From NCBI RefSeq assembly GCF_020520425.1, contig NC_079491.1, positions 36,487,027-36,551,026 on the forward strand: a stretch of DNA of 64,000 nucleotides, in the 5' to 3' direction. Position 1 is the first letter of the stretch; every line of letters begins with the position of its first letter. This document shows, piece after piece, positions 35,801 through 46,593 of this stretch. This stretch comes from Spinacia oleracea. Its lineage: Eukaryota > Streptophyta > Magnoliopsida > Caryophyllales > Amaranthaceae. The notes below the pieces were generated by a model. It was not told the origin of the DNA and made no database searches. It saw only the letters and a program-made list of their open reading frames with translations. The position numbers and the translations under genes were made by a program.

Positions 35801-38701
35801 TAACCTCTGCTATTATGCTTACTTAGGAAAAATAATGCAGAAAAGGGATTTGAAATTAGGAATTGTAAAACATCGCATGAAGCAATTGAATATGCACGAT
35901 GCCGACATGGAAAGGGTCTCTTTAAGGTTTAGTACTTTGGTATGTCTTTCTAACGTGACATTTAACACCAGTTATGTGGATAACTTTCCTCTTTCGTTGT
36001 TTTTTTCTTAGCAAAATATTAATTGCAATAATAAGCAGAAGCGCTGATAGTTCATGACTAAGCAACTAAATATTGGTATTTATTTTGTATCAAGCCAACC
36101 TAATTACTAAGTTCAACTGTAAATAAAGAAAAGGTGATTGTTCAAGAAGAACGACAGTCATGCATATCCTGCTGAAATTTCTGTTGATTTACTAATAGAA
36201 AGCAGCCACTCAACTAATAAAAAATAATGGTTGTTATTCCCTTTCCTTATTTACAGGTTCGAGAAGTTCAAAAGAAGCATTAGAGTCTAACAAGCCCAGA
36301 CAAAAAAGGTGGAGCGATAATGGATGCAAGTCCATGCAATTTGTCTCTCTGTCTACAACATGACATCTACTAGTAACATACACCAGCAATGAAGCATAAT
36401 AAGAACTTCACATGAGATGGAACAAACCTCAAGCCTGTGAATGGCTTTTGCAATATGCCAAAGAGAGCTTGTATCAGCATCAACTAGGCACTCCTAAACC
36501 ACCACAAAGGGAAAGGCTAAGGGAAACATCCAATTTACATCAACAAGTATATTGTTAGCATTACACAAGCTAGGCTATTACCTTGTATGCAAAGTCAAGT
36601 TCAAAAGATATCACATCCTCATCAAGTGGAACCATGTATAATGGATATTCTCCAATCGTAAATAAATCATGTACCTTTTCCTCTTTCAGTATCTGCAGCT
36701 CAAAGAAAAGGGTTAAAAGTTAGATTACATTTTTCTATTTCCTTGAAGATGTCCAATTAAACTACCACCAACTATGACTCAAATGCATACAAACCAACAA
36801 GGTTTCAGCCCCAGCATTAGGGTGAAATTGCAAAGAAAAGTTGGTGTCATTGTATTGGTTACTTTAAATATACAGGAATTGTGCAGCTTTTATTTCCCAA
36901 AAAATACAGCTTCGTATGCATTCCCTGATAAAACGATTACCACCTCTCTCTAGCCCCCATATCCGGAAGTTGGTAATTCCTTTCCAGGCATCAACAATTG
37001 ATCCAAAGCAACAGAAAGTAGAAAGTACCTGCTCGCATGCTACAGAACGTCGAGGAACAAAGTAAAGATAATACTCCTTTTGTAATCCCTTTGATGTGTT
37101 GTCATGAATATGCAAGGATATATGTCGCGTCGTTGCAAGTTGATCAGACACAAGGTACACTAATTTTGTACATTCAGTTTGTAGTGGTTCAGCTGACAAA
37201 TGTCGCAATTCTACCCCATGTTCCTGTCCCACAAGCCAATAGACAACATCATTATCAAAAAGGTTACACATGCCACCTAACTTTGAACTAAAGTTTTCTT
37301 TTTACATAAAACTCTGGAAAGATCTTTCATTTTCTTTTCTGCGTAACTATTTTACATCAAGAGGATAGGCATTTGTATAAAAATAATACACCATTGAAAA
37401 CAATGTTGTAATAATGCACAAAATATAAGGGGAAAAAAGGAAGAAAAGAAAAGCACGTGTGAAGAAAAATACAAGATAATAGTGAATATTTATCCCTTTC
37501 TCTTTTCTCTCTCACGTACGCCCTTTTCTACAGTATTGCAGTTGACAGATTACATTGTCCTCCCATATAATTTACTTTAATGCCATTAGGCGTTTATAAA
37601 CAATCAAAATCACATACAAGAAAAGTTAACTGCCATATATTAGGCACCATAAAGATTTAGAACCTCTTATTTCTATAAAAATCAACAAGATACGATTTAA
37701 GAAATACTTCGTACATATTCAACTATAATCAAGAAAATGACCCAAACCTCTTGAATTGCAATAATAAATTCCGATTCAACAACTGGCACAATAATGGCCT
37801 CCTTAATTTGTTGCTGCTAGACTAATACTTCTTCCATACCAATTTAGTATCTACATTTTCCTGTTTTAAGACGTCCCAGTTTAGTTGATAGTCTTGTATG
37901 TACGGAGTACCTTTTATTCTTTTATGATAAGCTTTTTCTCTACAGTTGGCCCTACATCCACCGATCCTCTCTTTTATATATTAGTATGCAAAAAGACCAA
38001 AAGAGAGCTTTTAGAAAATTATCGCACACAATTAAGAGGCTAAGCATCTGTGGTTTATTAAACAGCCCCCAAGTCCAACACAACCTCCCATGTCTCCCCT
38101 CTCTAAATTCGTTCTCCACATTCCTTTTGAAACAAGTATGTTCTATATAACGTCATATCTATATAAGTATATTTCTTAGCACTATTTATAAAACAATAAC
38201 ATTCAAGTAGATATTTGAGATAGAGGTGGGTAGCAAAGGTAGGTGTCCTATTTAGATAGAATACATTAATTTTGAACTTAACGTAGCTCATATTTGACTG
38301 AAAACATACAAAATCTCAGACCAAAATGGACATAGCTGCACTTCTTTTTCAAAATGAGTTACCTTAAGAAGTGCAGTCTGTACAATAAGTGAGAGAGAAC
38401 CACTGAGCTTCGGATCAATAACGAGACATTTTTTCCCACGAATCTGTGAGAAATAAGGAATATGCAAAAGAGTAAAATAATCAATATAGAGAAAAGAGTT
38501 TTTTCGTGTATACCAAAGTAACTCACATTTTTAAGGATAGTTAACAGCTCTTTCTGCGATTGCTCTCTATATTTAACAAAACAAACAACCAATGATCACA
38601 AGTGGGAAAGAAAAACAGTTACATGAACAGGAAGGGTAAAATAAGTACCTGAGAGAAGCTAGATTAATGGGAGCATTATCTAAATTAGGAATTTGAGCCA
38701 T
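20869..38701 (-). CDS. VPS33: VPS33, Sec1/Munc18-type subunit of HOPS/CORVET (22 coding exons)
   Basis: The protein is the SM-family subunit of the class C core (VPS11/16/18/33) that binds SNAREs and drives tethering and fusion at late endosomes and the vacuole. Exons in order of translation: 38649-38701, 38527-38566, 38363-38443, 37029-37223, 36582-36692, 36428-36493, 34212-34319, 34061-34102, 33751-33807, 32153-32247, 29184-29235, 29025-29081, 28330-28392, 28139-28245, 26804-26926, 26596-26677, 26424-26494, 25126-25206, 22604-22661, 22449-22510, 21979-22072, 20869-20958. All introns are GT-AG and phases agree; the sum is 1788 bp, 595 residues plus TGA, the usual size for plant VPS33. Start [18 protein letters not shown]. 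Diagnostic words: [17 protein letters not shown] (exon 4), [19 protein letters not shown] (exon 14), [16 protein letters not shown] (exon 16), [13 protein letters not shown] (exon 18), [18 protein letters not shown] (exon 21). No internal stop is seen. The introns, up to 2.9 kb, are full of repeats. Confidence 0.95.
21037..21203. mobile_element. hAT-like MITE in VPS33 intron 21
   Basis: 167 bp with inverted termini CTATGTTACT...AGTAACATAG and a perfect 8-bp target duplication CCTAAAGC (21029-21036, 21204-21211). The inner sequence repeats CCGTGTCGGAC-like words. A related copy lies in intron 10 of the same gene. Confidence 0.8.
23330..23800. repeat. Dispersed repeat with CCGTTACATAACGG words, in VPS33 intron 18
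   Basis: The GC-richer words CCGTTACATAACGGT, GTAACGGG and ACCGCGATTTGCGACCGC alternate and are partly inverted. A weaker relative, with ATTCTGTAACG and CCGTGATTAGTAAAACCGTGG, occurs at 27260-27385. Ends and class are not resolved. Confidence 0.45.
25790..25960. repeat. Repeat segment with a 25-bp direct duplication in VPS33 intron 17
   Basis: GGCAGAATCCTTTGGTGGTT occurs at about 25867-25891 and again at about 25932-25956. Before it lies an AAGGCGCAAGG...CCAAGGTGCAAGG segment typical of dispersed short repeats. Confidence 0.5.
27476..27793. mobile_element. Stowaway MITE in VPS33 intron 14
   Basis: 318 bp flanked by TA (27474-27475, 27794-27795), with termini CTCCCTCCGTATTTATTTAA and its inverted counterpart ending ATACAGAGGAAG. 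The CTCCCTCCGT terminus and TA target are diagnostic of Tc1/mariner-type Stowaway elements. Confidence 0.88.
30185..30345. mobile_element. Stowaway MITE remnant in VPS33 intron 10
   Basis: It starts CTTCCTCCGTTTTTTAATACTCGC, a Stowaway-type terminus. The matching right end is too decayed to place, so the end coordinate is approximate. Confidence 0.5.
30420..30601. mobile_element. hAT-like MITE in VPS33 intron 10, relative of the intron 21 copy
   Basis: Termini CTATTTTACTCGGACTCGGG and GAGTCCAAATAACATAG, with flanks GGGAATAG and GGTAATAG (7 of 8 match). The inner CCGTGTCGGAC words match the copy at 21037-21203. More diverged target repeats suggest it is older. Confidence 0.72.
30797..31622. 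mobile_element. MITE with GGGGGCGTT termini (Tourist/Harbinger-like) in VPS33 intron 10
   Basis: The left end GGGGGCGTTGGGTT and the right end AACCAAACGCCCCC are inverted repeats of one another. The left flank is TTA, as expected for PIF/Harbinger, but the right flank (TCT) does not match. The interior is GC-rich with GGTGGTG runs. The 826-bp length and class are moderately sure. Confidence 0.55.
34730..35720 (-). pseudogene. Decayed L1-type LINE fragment in VPS33 intron 6
   Basis: On the minus strand broken frames read [23 protein letters not shown] and, before it, words like FVWTCG...INTNYAL. This is the usual ending of plant L1 ORF2 (the C-terminal region after RT). Stops and frameshifts are frequent. 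It lies in the same direction as VPS33. Borders are approximate and no target duplication was found. Confidence 0.55.
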
Positions 38702-39367
38702 TAACACAAGAGTCCCCCTCTATATTAAATACTGCAGCAAGAGAAAACAAAAGGCAAAAAATCCATCTAATTATTGTATATCAACTAGACAATACAGAAA
38801 AAGTAACAAAAAGAACTGGCCAGGACTTGAGCTACAAGGGATAAAATATTCTCTTACTTAAGCCCCCACTAAAGATGGCCGTGGGTCGGGCCGCGCTTCG
38901 GGACGAGCCCATGGGCCTAAACAGGATGGTCCCACGTCAGGCCCATTACGCATAAGTAGTCACTATGGACCAGTGAAAAACATTCAGTAGGAGATAAAAG
39001 GAGAACATCATTACCCCTAAAAGTAGTACCAAAATACCCACAGCTTACTGGACAATAACCAGAAAATTGGATCCGGACAACATACTTTTGGCTTTTGGCA
39101 GACATTAGAATTGTGGAAGAGACAAATGCTTACTCAACGGCAACGAAAGAGAAATTGAACTAGTATCAAACATTGGCATTACAATATACCATAGTATCCA
39201 CCGCAACAATAGTGACTATTCCCCTCGACTTGGGTGCTCTACTTAAGGGTAAAGGGCTGACAACAAATCTCTTTCCCATTCCCAAAGGTTGGAGATCAAC
39301 CCCCAATCAATTGGTTAAACAAAAGATAGCAATATCTTCCTCTAAAACGCCTCTCTTGATAAAACTA

Positions 39368-39525
39368 AGCATGTTTGGTATAGTGTATTCAATTGTTGGA
39401 AATGGAATCAATCAAACGTCTCCATTACCAATAGTTTGGTAGGGGTGAGTAACAACTCCATTTCCTCAATCCTTGATTTAATACTACAACGGATTATTTT
39501 CCTTACTTATACCAAACAACTAATA
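39368..39525. repeat. MITE-like inverted repeat in the VPS33 5' UTR intron
   Basis: TGTTTGGTATAGTG near 39371 and CTTATACCAAACAA near 39505 are inverted counterparts about 150 bp apart. Another GGGCGTTTGGTAATG terminus-like string is at 39674. No target duplication was verified. Confidence 0.35.
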
Positions 39526-40139
39526 GAAGTACACTTTTCTTACTTATAGTGCCCAAAGTATGATTTGTTACCAAAATATTTAGGAACTTGTCATTTGATT
39601 GGAAAGTTTTCCCATCAATGAGATTAAATCGGAATTTATCTGAATGTAACATTTGTGTGCTATAACTCCATCGGGGCGTTTGGTAATGTAGGAATGAGAG
39701 TTTGAGATTAGCTTGTGTTTGGGAATGCTGACTTCATTTCAATTCCTGAATTTCGATTCTAGAGTTTTAAATCCCAAATATTGAATTCCAAATCAATTTT
39801 TGAGATAATCAGAATTGTAAACCCATTATTTCAAATCCAATGCATTGTTTGGATATACATAAGAATTTCAATTCAACAATTTTATCATTTCCAAGTGATT
39901 ATTTCATCAAAAACAAAAGAATTGACAAATTAGCTTCAAAAAATAAATTATTGGTAGTACAAAAGAGCTACTTCGTGTAACTGAATTCTGGGATTGGATT
40001 GTTAAAACTCATCGTTTAATTGTTTTTATTAACATGAATCTGTTGAACCATTTGATCAATATCAATCGAAAGAACAATTGGAATCAACAAAACCAAGGTA
40101 ATAATTGTATTACAGCTCCACCGTACCCGAATTAGTTAC

Positions 40140-40400
40140 CGGCGATGAGTAGTTCTGTATCGCCTCCGTTGGATGGAGGAACGTCGCGAATTGCGTCAAC
40201 CTTGTACGAAAGAATGAACGGCAGCTAGGCGGCTAGCTCTGCTATGGCGGCCAACTCCGGCGAGTGAAGGAATGGCGACGGCACCTATTGGTTTTGCGCC
40301 AGTGAATAAATGAAATATTGTGGTTATGGTGGACGTGAGAGAGGAGAAAGATGGAGTAGTGAGGGACTGAGGGTGTTACGAGTTTGATGGTGTTTTCCGA
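40140..40400 (-). other. VPS33: Probable non-coding first exon (5' UTR) of VPS33
   Basis: On the minus strand this is a CT-rich, GC-richer stretch ending in ATCGCCG followed by GTAACT, a plausible donor at 40135-40139. An acceptor GCTGCAG lies at 38732-38738, 30 bp before the VPS33 ATG. A 5' UTR intron of about 1.4 kb (38732-40139) would join them. The upstream end near 40400 is a guess from base composition. Confidence 0.5.
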
Positions 40401-41569
40401 CGAGGAGTTGGATCAATAATCTAAACCTCTGGGAACTCAACTAATTTGACAATACTTACGTTTAACAAAATGCACAAAATAACTATCTTCTCGTAAATGA
40501 GCGATTTTCTTCAATATTGCTTAAAAAACGTTAAATTCTCAAAATACGTCACTTTTTAACTTAATTCTCACCATATCGTCTACGTCAGTAAAAAAAACCC
40601 GATTTATTTTTCAAAAAAAAAACCAGTACAAAACCGCTAACTGAGGGTATGTTCGGTATCATTTTATGTTTTGAGTTTTTAGTTTTTACAAAACGGGGAA
40701 CTGATTACTGTTTTGCTTTCTAACTTTTTCAAAACTAATTTTAAACCAGTTGTTTTTTCGTACTGAAAAAATACTTCATCTTCTTCGTATTCCTTCCTTC
40801 CTTCAATGTTACATCTGAATCTAATACCCATTTTATCTCTGGTGTTCTTTAACTATCAACATCCCCACTTAAATTACTATTGTTCATCTAAAAATATTCA
40901 AATCAAAATAATAATAATTACTGGGCATGTTCACCAATCACCATCATATTCCTAGTTCTCTAATCACCAATTCACCATTATCAACGAGCCTCCTACCGTT
41001 TCAGCGGATAAAAATCAAATGAGTAGTCGACGCTACCTCCTCGCATATCTCGCCGGCTACCTCTTCACATGCTCCTGGTATATCTCTGTAGATATGTAAT
41101 TGCAATTGTTAGGTCTATGAACGGGAGATCGCAATTGTTAGTTTCATACCCTTTGTAGACGTCGCCAAATGAACCTCTTCTGACGAGCTCTAAGTTACCA
41201 AATATCGACCTTGCAGCTTCTAGTCACAACCGCCATGTCTAACAAAAATCCTCACCCCTCTTGTAATTGCAATTGTTAGGTATGTGACGGAAATATCTAT
41301 GGAGTAGAAGTTGAATTCTAGATAATGGAGATTGGAGAGTATTTGGAGGAGAGAGAAACTGAGGCACAGAGATAGAGGGACAGCCCAAACTGTATATGTG
41401 TGATTTTTAAAACCAATTTTCTAAAACCACTTTTAGTGGTTTTGCCTTTTTCGTTTTAGTTTTGTCAAAACTACCCAATATTGGTTTTATTAAACAATAT
41501 ACCCGAACAGTTTTGTTTCGTTTTTTTTTTTAAAATAAACGGAAAACGACGAATCAGTAATGGTGCCGA
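40401..41569. other. VPS33 upstream region; contains most of a possible TIR element
   Basis: The first part should hold the VPS33 promoter (minus strand), but no single TATA box stands out. From 40645 to the insertion point of element B the sequence may be a DNA transposon. Its left end is GGGTATGTTCGGTATCA. The right end, read after removing element B and one ACAGC, is TGGTGCCGAACAGCACCT (ends at 51152). No flanking duplication was found, so this is tentative. Confidence 0.4.
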
Positions 41570-41574
41570 ACAGC

Positions 41575-44538
41575 TGTAATCCCCCGTAATTTTATAAATT
41601 TTATTAATAAATTTTAAAATATAGTTAATTGTATTTGAATAGAATTTACGAATTTTGGAAATAAATAATATAATTAACGTATATTTATTTATTACATTTT
41701 AATATTTTCAACGATTTACGAAATTGAAAATGATTTTAGAATTTTAAGTTAAAACGAATTCGAATTACGAAATTCCGTTCGATTGAAATTAGGAAGCAAT
41801 CCTAACCATTTTGGATTCAACAAACTAAATCTTAATCCTAGCCCAAGTAGTAAAGCCCAAGTTAAATAAACTACCAAGTAAACCCATAACCCTCTCCTTG
41901 TTTTTACTTCACGTAAAACTCAAATCCCAAACCCTCCTTATTCCTCCTCCTTCACGTGAAACCAACCTCCTCCCTCTCCTCCTTGCCGCCCCCTCTCCGC
42001 CTACGTCAACCACCATCAACAGCCGCCGCCGCGACCACCCTTCCACCTGCACGCCGCCGTCGGTAACTCTCCTCTCCCCTCTGTTTCTTCTTCGATCTCC
42101 CTTTCCGTTTATCACTCCTCCTCTCCCCTTAATTGTGGCTTTCGTTTTTCGCACAACCACCACCGAGGACCACCAGCATTCGTCACTACGCCCAGCCACG
42201 CACCACCGTGTGCGGCTCTGCCACCAGTCGTCCTCCGTCGGTACCTCTTCCTCTTCCCTTTCGTTTTCTTTTGTTCCCTTTCGTTCCCCTTTCCCTTGTT
42301 GTTTATTCATCCTCCTCACTCGTGTTATGTTGTTGCGGCAGCCACCACCGCGCGCACCACCGCCCCATTGCCGCGCGCACCATCGCCCCATTGCCGCCGC
42401 GCCGCCGCGCCGCTGAACCACCTCCGGCCAGCCTTCTTTCCTTCTCTCTTTTGGTTATTTCTTAAACCCTAAGTAATTAAATGTTTTAATTATATTTTAT
42501 CAATTTAATTTATGTTTTGATTGAATAAATTTATGATTTTTATGATTTAATTACTAATTTTTAGATTATATGTTGTCGAAATTAATTTAATTATTTTCAG
42601 ATTTGTTAATTACGTTTAAATTAGGGTTTTAATGAAGTTTTATTAACTTAATTCATGTTTCGTGAATATAAATTATAAGTTTTTATGATTAAGTTAGATT
42701 TTCAGATTATACATTATGCTTAATTGATAATTTAATTTTCAGATTACATAGTTGAATTGAAATAAGGAATTTAATTATTAAAGCATGGATTTTTAAGGTT
42801 TTAATGTTCTAAAATCATAATAGAATGATTATACATTATTAAAGCTATTATTTTTATGATCTTAAGAATGTTAATTATGTTTTGGAATAGTTTGAAATTA
42901 GTTATGTTTCTGAAAATTTAAAGTACGATGTTTGCAAAGAGTTTTCAACGAATTTCAATCACTAATTTAATAATTATGATGATAGGAAATCAAAGGTTTA
43001 AGTTTTGATATTGGGAAATGTTCTAAATATGTTTAGGATGCATTTAGAATGCTTTGTTATGGTTTCCAATGATTAGGAATTGATTTAGGTACGTTTCTTG
43101 ATTGTTTTAGGCGGAGAATTCTTTGTGGGCGACTTTTGAAAGTGTTAAAGTGGCCTATCAGTTTGTTTACACAAGGTACGTACATACCTGTGTGCTTGGA
43201 ACGTGTGCTAATTGTTGAAACCATGTTGAATCTTGTTGTTGAACTTGGTTATGTTGATATTATTGTTGAACTTGGTGATGTTGATATTATGGACGAACTG
43301 GGTTATATTGAATGTGCATGTTTAATACTGTTGGACAAACTTATTGAACTTATTTTGCACTATAAGAACTGTAACATGTTAGTATGGATGTTTGATACAA
43401 ACATGTTGGTTGGGAACACTAGATTATTCTATATGATTGGGTTGGATCAATTGGTTGTTATTCCCTTTCTATCTTTTCACTACTTTATAAGGGCGGAGGA
43501 CCTTGTTTAGTAAGTTGAAACTTTATGCCCATATACAGGGTTGCTCATGGTTAAAGGAAAGGTTGGTTAAGTTGGAATGAGTCTTGATTGATGCTTTTAT
43601 GATCACTTACTTAATTCCAAGATAAAAACAGTTGTGAACAATTGTGAATTGTCTGTCTTATGTAATGGTTGAGTCATAACGGAATCTCAATTTGTAAATC
43701 ATGTAAAGTGAAACTGAATAGCAATAGCTTTAGACTGTGCACGTCTGAAGTGACGGACAAACAGGAGTTGGGGTTCATGGTGGTAGCCCATGGCCTTTTC
43801 TGGGACCGGATTGATCACCGTGTCCTATTTTTATTTAAACGTTCCTCGATATCGCAGGTCACTGAGGTTACGGAGTCGCGCCCGTACCTCGTCTTCCTTA
43901 GTGAAGACTTCTGGATGGTCAACTCGGTCCATTGTCTATTTCAACTAAAATAATATTATGGTTATTAAGCCTAGCTTAGTCTAGTCAAGTATAATCGTCA
44001 ATTTATTATGTTTTGTCTGTCCTTCCTTATATTTATTAGTATCATGTTAGGGTTGTTGGTTTGATAGTATCATGCTAGGATTGTTGTTGTTTTAGTATGT
44101 AGTACTCAGCTTTGCTGATTACGTGCTTTGTTTGTGTGTGTTGATCATGGCTATGCCTTATTGATCCTGTGATGACCCATCTTTGGTGAGCAGTCTCTAA
44201 GGATCAATAAGCGTTGCCCATCTACAGGTTTGAAGATGATGCATCATTGGGATCAGTATTAGAGAGCTTGTAGTTCTATTCGTTTAATTAAGTGATTTAA
44301 TTTGTTAACTTGGATTTGAAATTTGTCGTACTATTCGTATTTCCTTAATTCAGTTAATTGTTTTGGACCTAATGTGTAATAGATTATTTATGAACCTAAA
44401 AGTTAGTTTTATGTTTTCCGCTGCAAAATTCTGAATAAGCCGTAACGTTTTCACACGGGCGATAATACTTTGATAATTCCCTACAGTTATATTTAAAAAG
44501 AGGTTATTTTAGAAAATGGGAATTGTTGGGGTGTTACA
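41575..44538 (+). repeat. Element B 5' LTR (2964 bp)
   Basis: Starts TGTAATCCCCCG and ends GGGGTGTTACA. It holds a GC- and CT-rich island (about 41930-42450), 27-bp-type tandem units (about 43236-43315), a block conserved among related LTRs (43669-43953) and a 12-bp inverted repeat (44157-44168 with 44200-44211). Confidence 0.96.
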
Positions 44539-44541
44539 AAG

Positions 44542-44555
44542 TGGTATCTAGAAGC
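44542..44555 (+). promoter_or_regulatory. Element B primer binding site, altered
   Basis: Three bases (AAG) after the LTR the sequence reads TGGTATCTAGAAGC. Element A has the canonical TGGTATCAGAGC in the same context. B keeps seven perfect bases and then has two inserted bases, so pairing with tRNA-iMet is weakened. Confidence 0.7.
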
Positions 44556-45143
44556 TAAGGTTTTATTTTAATAAATTTTAGGCGCCTAACTATCTAGTTA
44601 TTTAAAATAAATTTCTTAAAAATCGAGCTTCTACGGATTATAGTGTTAAAAAATTGGTACTTTTTTTTGGGGATCCGATTTCCTTTTATCCTGTTTGAAA
44701 GTATATAATATTTCTTATTTAAGTTCGAAATCAAATTATTATTAAAGTTAAAGTGATACTTTCGACATTTCTATTTTTCTTATTATTTATTATTCAAAAA
44801 AAACAAAAAAAACAAAAAAAAAAAAAGTACATTTTTTTTAGTTGTTCAAGAGTTAGAATTCGTTATTAGAAAATATAAATCTTTTCGAATTAATAACTTT
44901 ATTTTCTAATTTATTCGCTACGCATTTCCTTAATTTATTTTACTTAATTTATTTTATATTTTTATTTATGTTATTATATTAGCGTCATCTTACCTTGTTA
45001 TTTAAATTATTTCAATACTTTAGCTTATGAGAGATGGGTAGTATAAGAAGGGCATATAAGATAGAATTATATGTGCATTAGTGGCTAGTCAACGCTAGCA
45101 TTAGAAATTGATTGTTATGTACGTGCGTGTGCTAATTGTTTAA

Positions 45144-45914
45144 GTGTTACATTTACATGTGCATAAAGAATTGTTTGATTCCACCAAACTTATTGCGTTA
45201 TTGAACTTTGTTTATGATTTGGTTGGAAAATCGTTAGTGAGACATGGAATTGTTTATTTCAGGAATAAAATGTTTCTTTCCAAGTATACCAACATAGGAT
45301 CCTTCGAGAAACTTGATATAGAAATCCCTGATATTTACGTGAAGAAAATTGTGTTTGGATGTGAATATTATGCTAAAGTTCAAGGGCAACCTATCTTAAT
45401 GAGAAAGGATATCATAGCAGCCACTATCATTAATTGCTTACCTAACAAATTTCCATACCTAGAACTCAAGGAAAAGTTTAAAGACATGCATTCTGATAAT
45501 GGAACTCCAAACTTGACTAAGTATGGGACTTGGGATGGTAGATGGAAATATGATTCAGAAATTCTGACCACCATTATTGAGGCGGCAGAAAGTGGGTTTA
45601 GAGACGGTAAAATCGTAGGGAGTCATGTTGGAGATGCAGTTACAGAAGAACCTATGGGAGTAAGTGTAAATAATGACCTAGAGGAAAATGATGTAGCTGT
45701 GGAGAATGAGAATGTAGATGTTGAGGCAGGGAATCCTAACCCAGCGACCCATGAGCCAACCATTGAGATTTCTAGTGATTCAGATGAAGAGCTCGAAAGT
45801 GAACAGGAGATGGCAAGTGAGCCTAATCAAGATGAAGACATGGAAGAAGATGCAAACCCTGAGGAAGACCCCGATGAAGACCCTGAAGAAGAGTTCGATG
45901 ATCTTGAGATCTAA
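45144..45914 (+). CDS. Element B ORF1: acidic protein of unknown function encoded before gag
   Basis: An intact 256-codon ORF in the gag strand, 605 bp after the LTR. Residues 1-165 form a mixed, globular-looking part (DIYVKKIVFGCEYYAKVQGQ, IIAATIINCLPNKFPYLEL). From about residue 170 the chain turns very acidic, with SSDSDEELESEQE and a tail of repeated D/E-P-E-E ending EEFDDLEI. No signal peptide, membrane segment or zinc finger is seen. Met42 (MFLSKYTN) may be the real start, since a TTTATTTCAG acceptor-like string lies just before it. A broken homologue at the same place in element A shows it is a family feature. Extra ORFs before gag are known in Ogre elements, but I see no similarity to them. 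I cannot assign a function. Confidence 0.7.
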   Translation: MLHLHVHKELFDSTKLIALLNFVYDLVGKSLVRHGIVYFRNKMFLSKYTNIGSFEKLDIEIPDIYVKKIVFGCEYYAKVQGQPILMRKDIIAATIINCLPNKFPYLELKEKFKDMHSDNGTPNLTKYGTWDGRWKYDSEILTTIIEAAESGFRDGKIVGSHVGDAVTEEPMGVSVNNDLEENDVAVENENVDVEAGNPNPATHEPTIEISSDSDEELESEQEMASEPNQDEDMEEDANPEEDPDEDPEEEFDDLEI

Positions 45915-46593
45915 AGTCACTCCTAAAGCTTTCAGGAGCGATGGATAGGCAAGAGGCCACAAATATTTTGAAGTCATAAATAGTTAATTAGCTCTTTCAT
46001 GTTTTAAAGAATAAGTAGCAAGCAAAGCTACAACTGTTTAAGGTTTAAGTTTATTGAAGTTTGAGATGTTCTTTATTATTTTCAAGGATGTAATAAACCT
46101 CTATGGAGTTAGCAATAAAAGTTAAAGTTTTCAAGGAATTGTTCTTTATTCTATTTTGAGGATTCCATAATACCCCAACCTCTAGGTAGTACGTCATGGA
46201 TTAATTTTTCTATTGGTTGCATACTCAGTGTGAATTGTGGATCAATTTAATTGCCACAATAATATTAAATGATTTGAGTACATAAAGGAAGTGAGGGCCA
46301 ATCTAGACCCTCATGACCAATATGATTCAAAATGTTATGCCTTATGTGCAGTGTGTGAATGTCTTTCGTGAATTATAGAGGATGATTATTTTTCAATGAT
46401 TATTGCATCTTGTGGACGATCGTTGCACCTTCGTAAACGATTGTCGTGCCTTCGTAAATGATGTGTATTAATGTGAACAGTGTTGGTTGAGGCGATCTTT
46501 ATGGTCAATTCAAGTATTAAATTGTATGGGATAACGTATAGGTGATGTTTCAAACCTAAAGTAGAGTATTCTAATTGCAGGTCACGTTCTAGA

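Noticed and set aside
36864-37271. A single 135-codon minus-strand ORF at VPS33 exon 4
   Set aside because: Only 37029-37223 is coding. The rest runs through the donor and acceptor into intron sequence.
37820-37925. Possible Stowaway MITE in VPS33 intron 3 (ACTTCTTCCATACCAATTTAG... GTACGGAGTA)
   Set aside because: Only weak terminus-like words and no TA-flanked inverted partner.
38870-38960. GC-rich patch with GGGCCGCGCTTCGGGACGAGCCC in the VPS33 5' UTR intron
   Set aside because: Looks like part of a dispersed repeat; no RNA gene fold, tRNA boxes or coding frame could be supported.
41898-42421. Open frames of about 170 codons on both strands of the B LTR (and again at 48503-49026)
   Set aside because: They are low-complexity P/S/T- and R/G-rich products of a GC- and CT-rich LTR tract, open on both strands and in several frames. 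No domain is visible.
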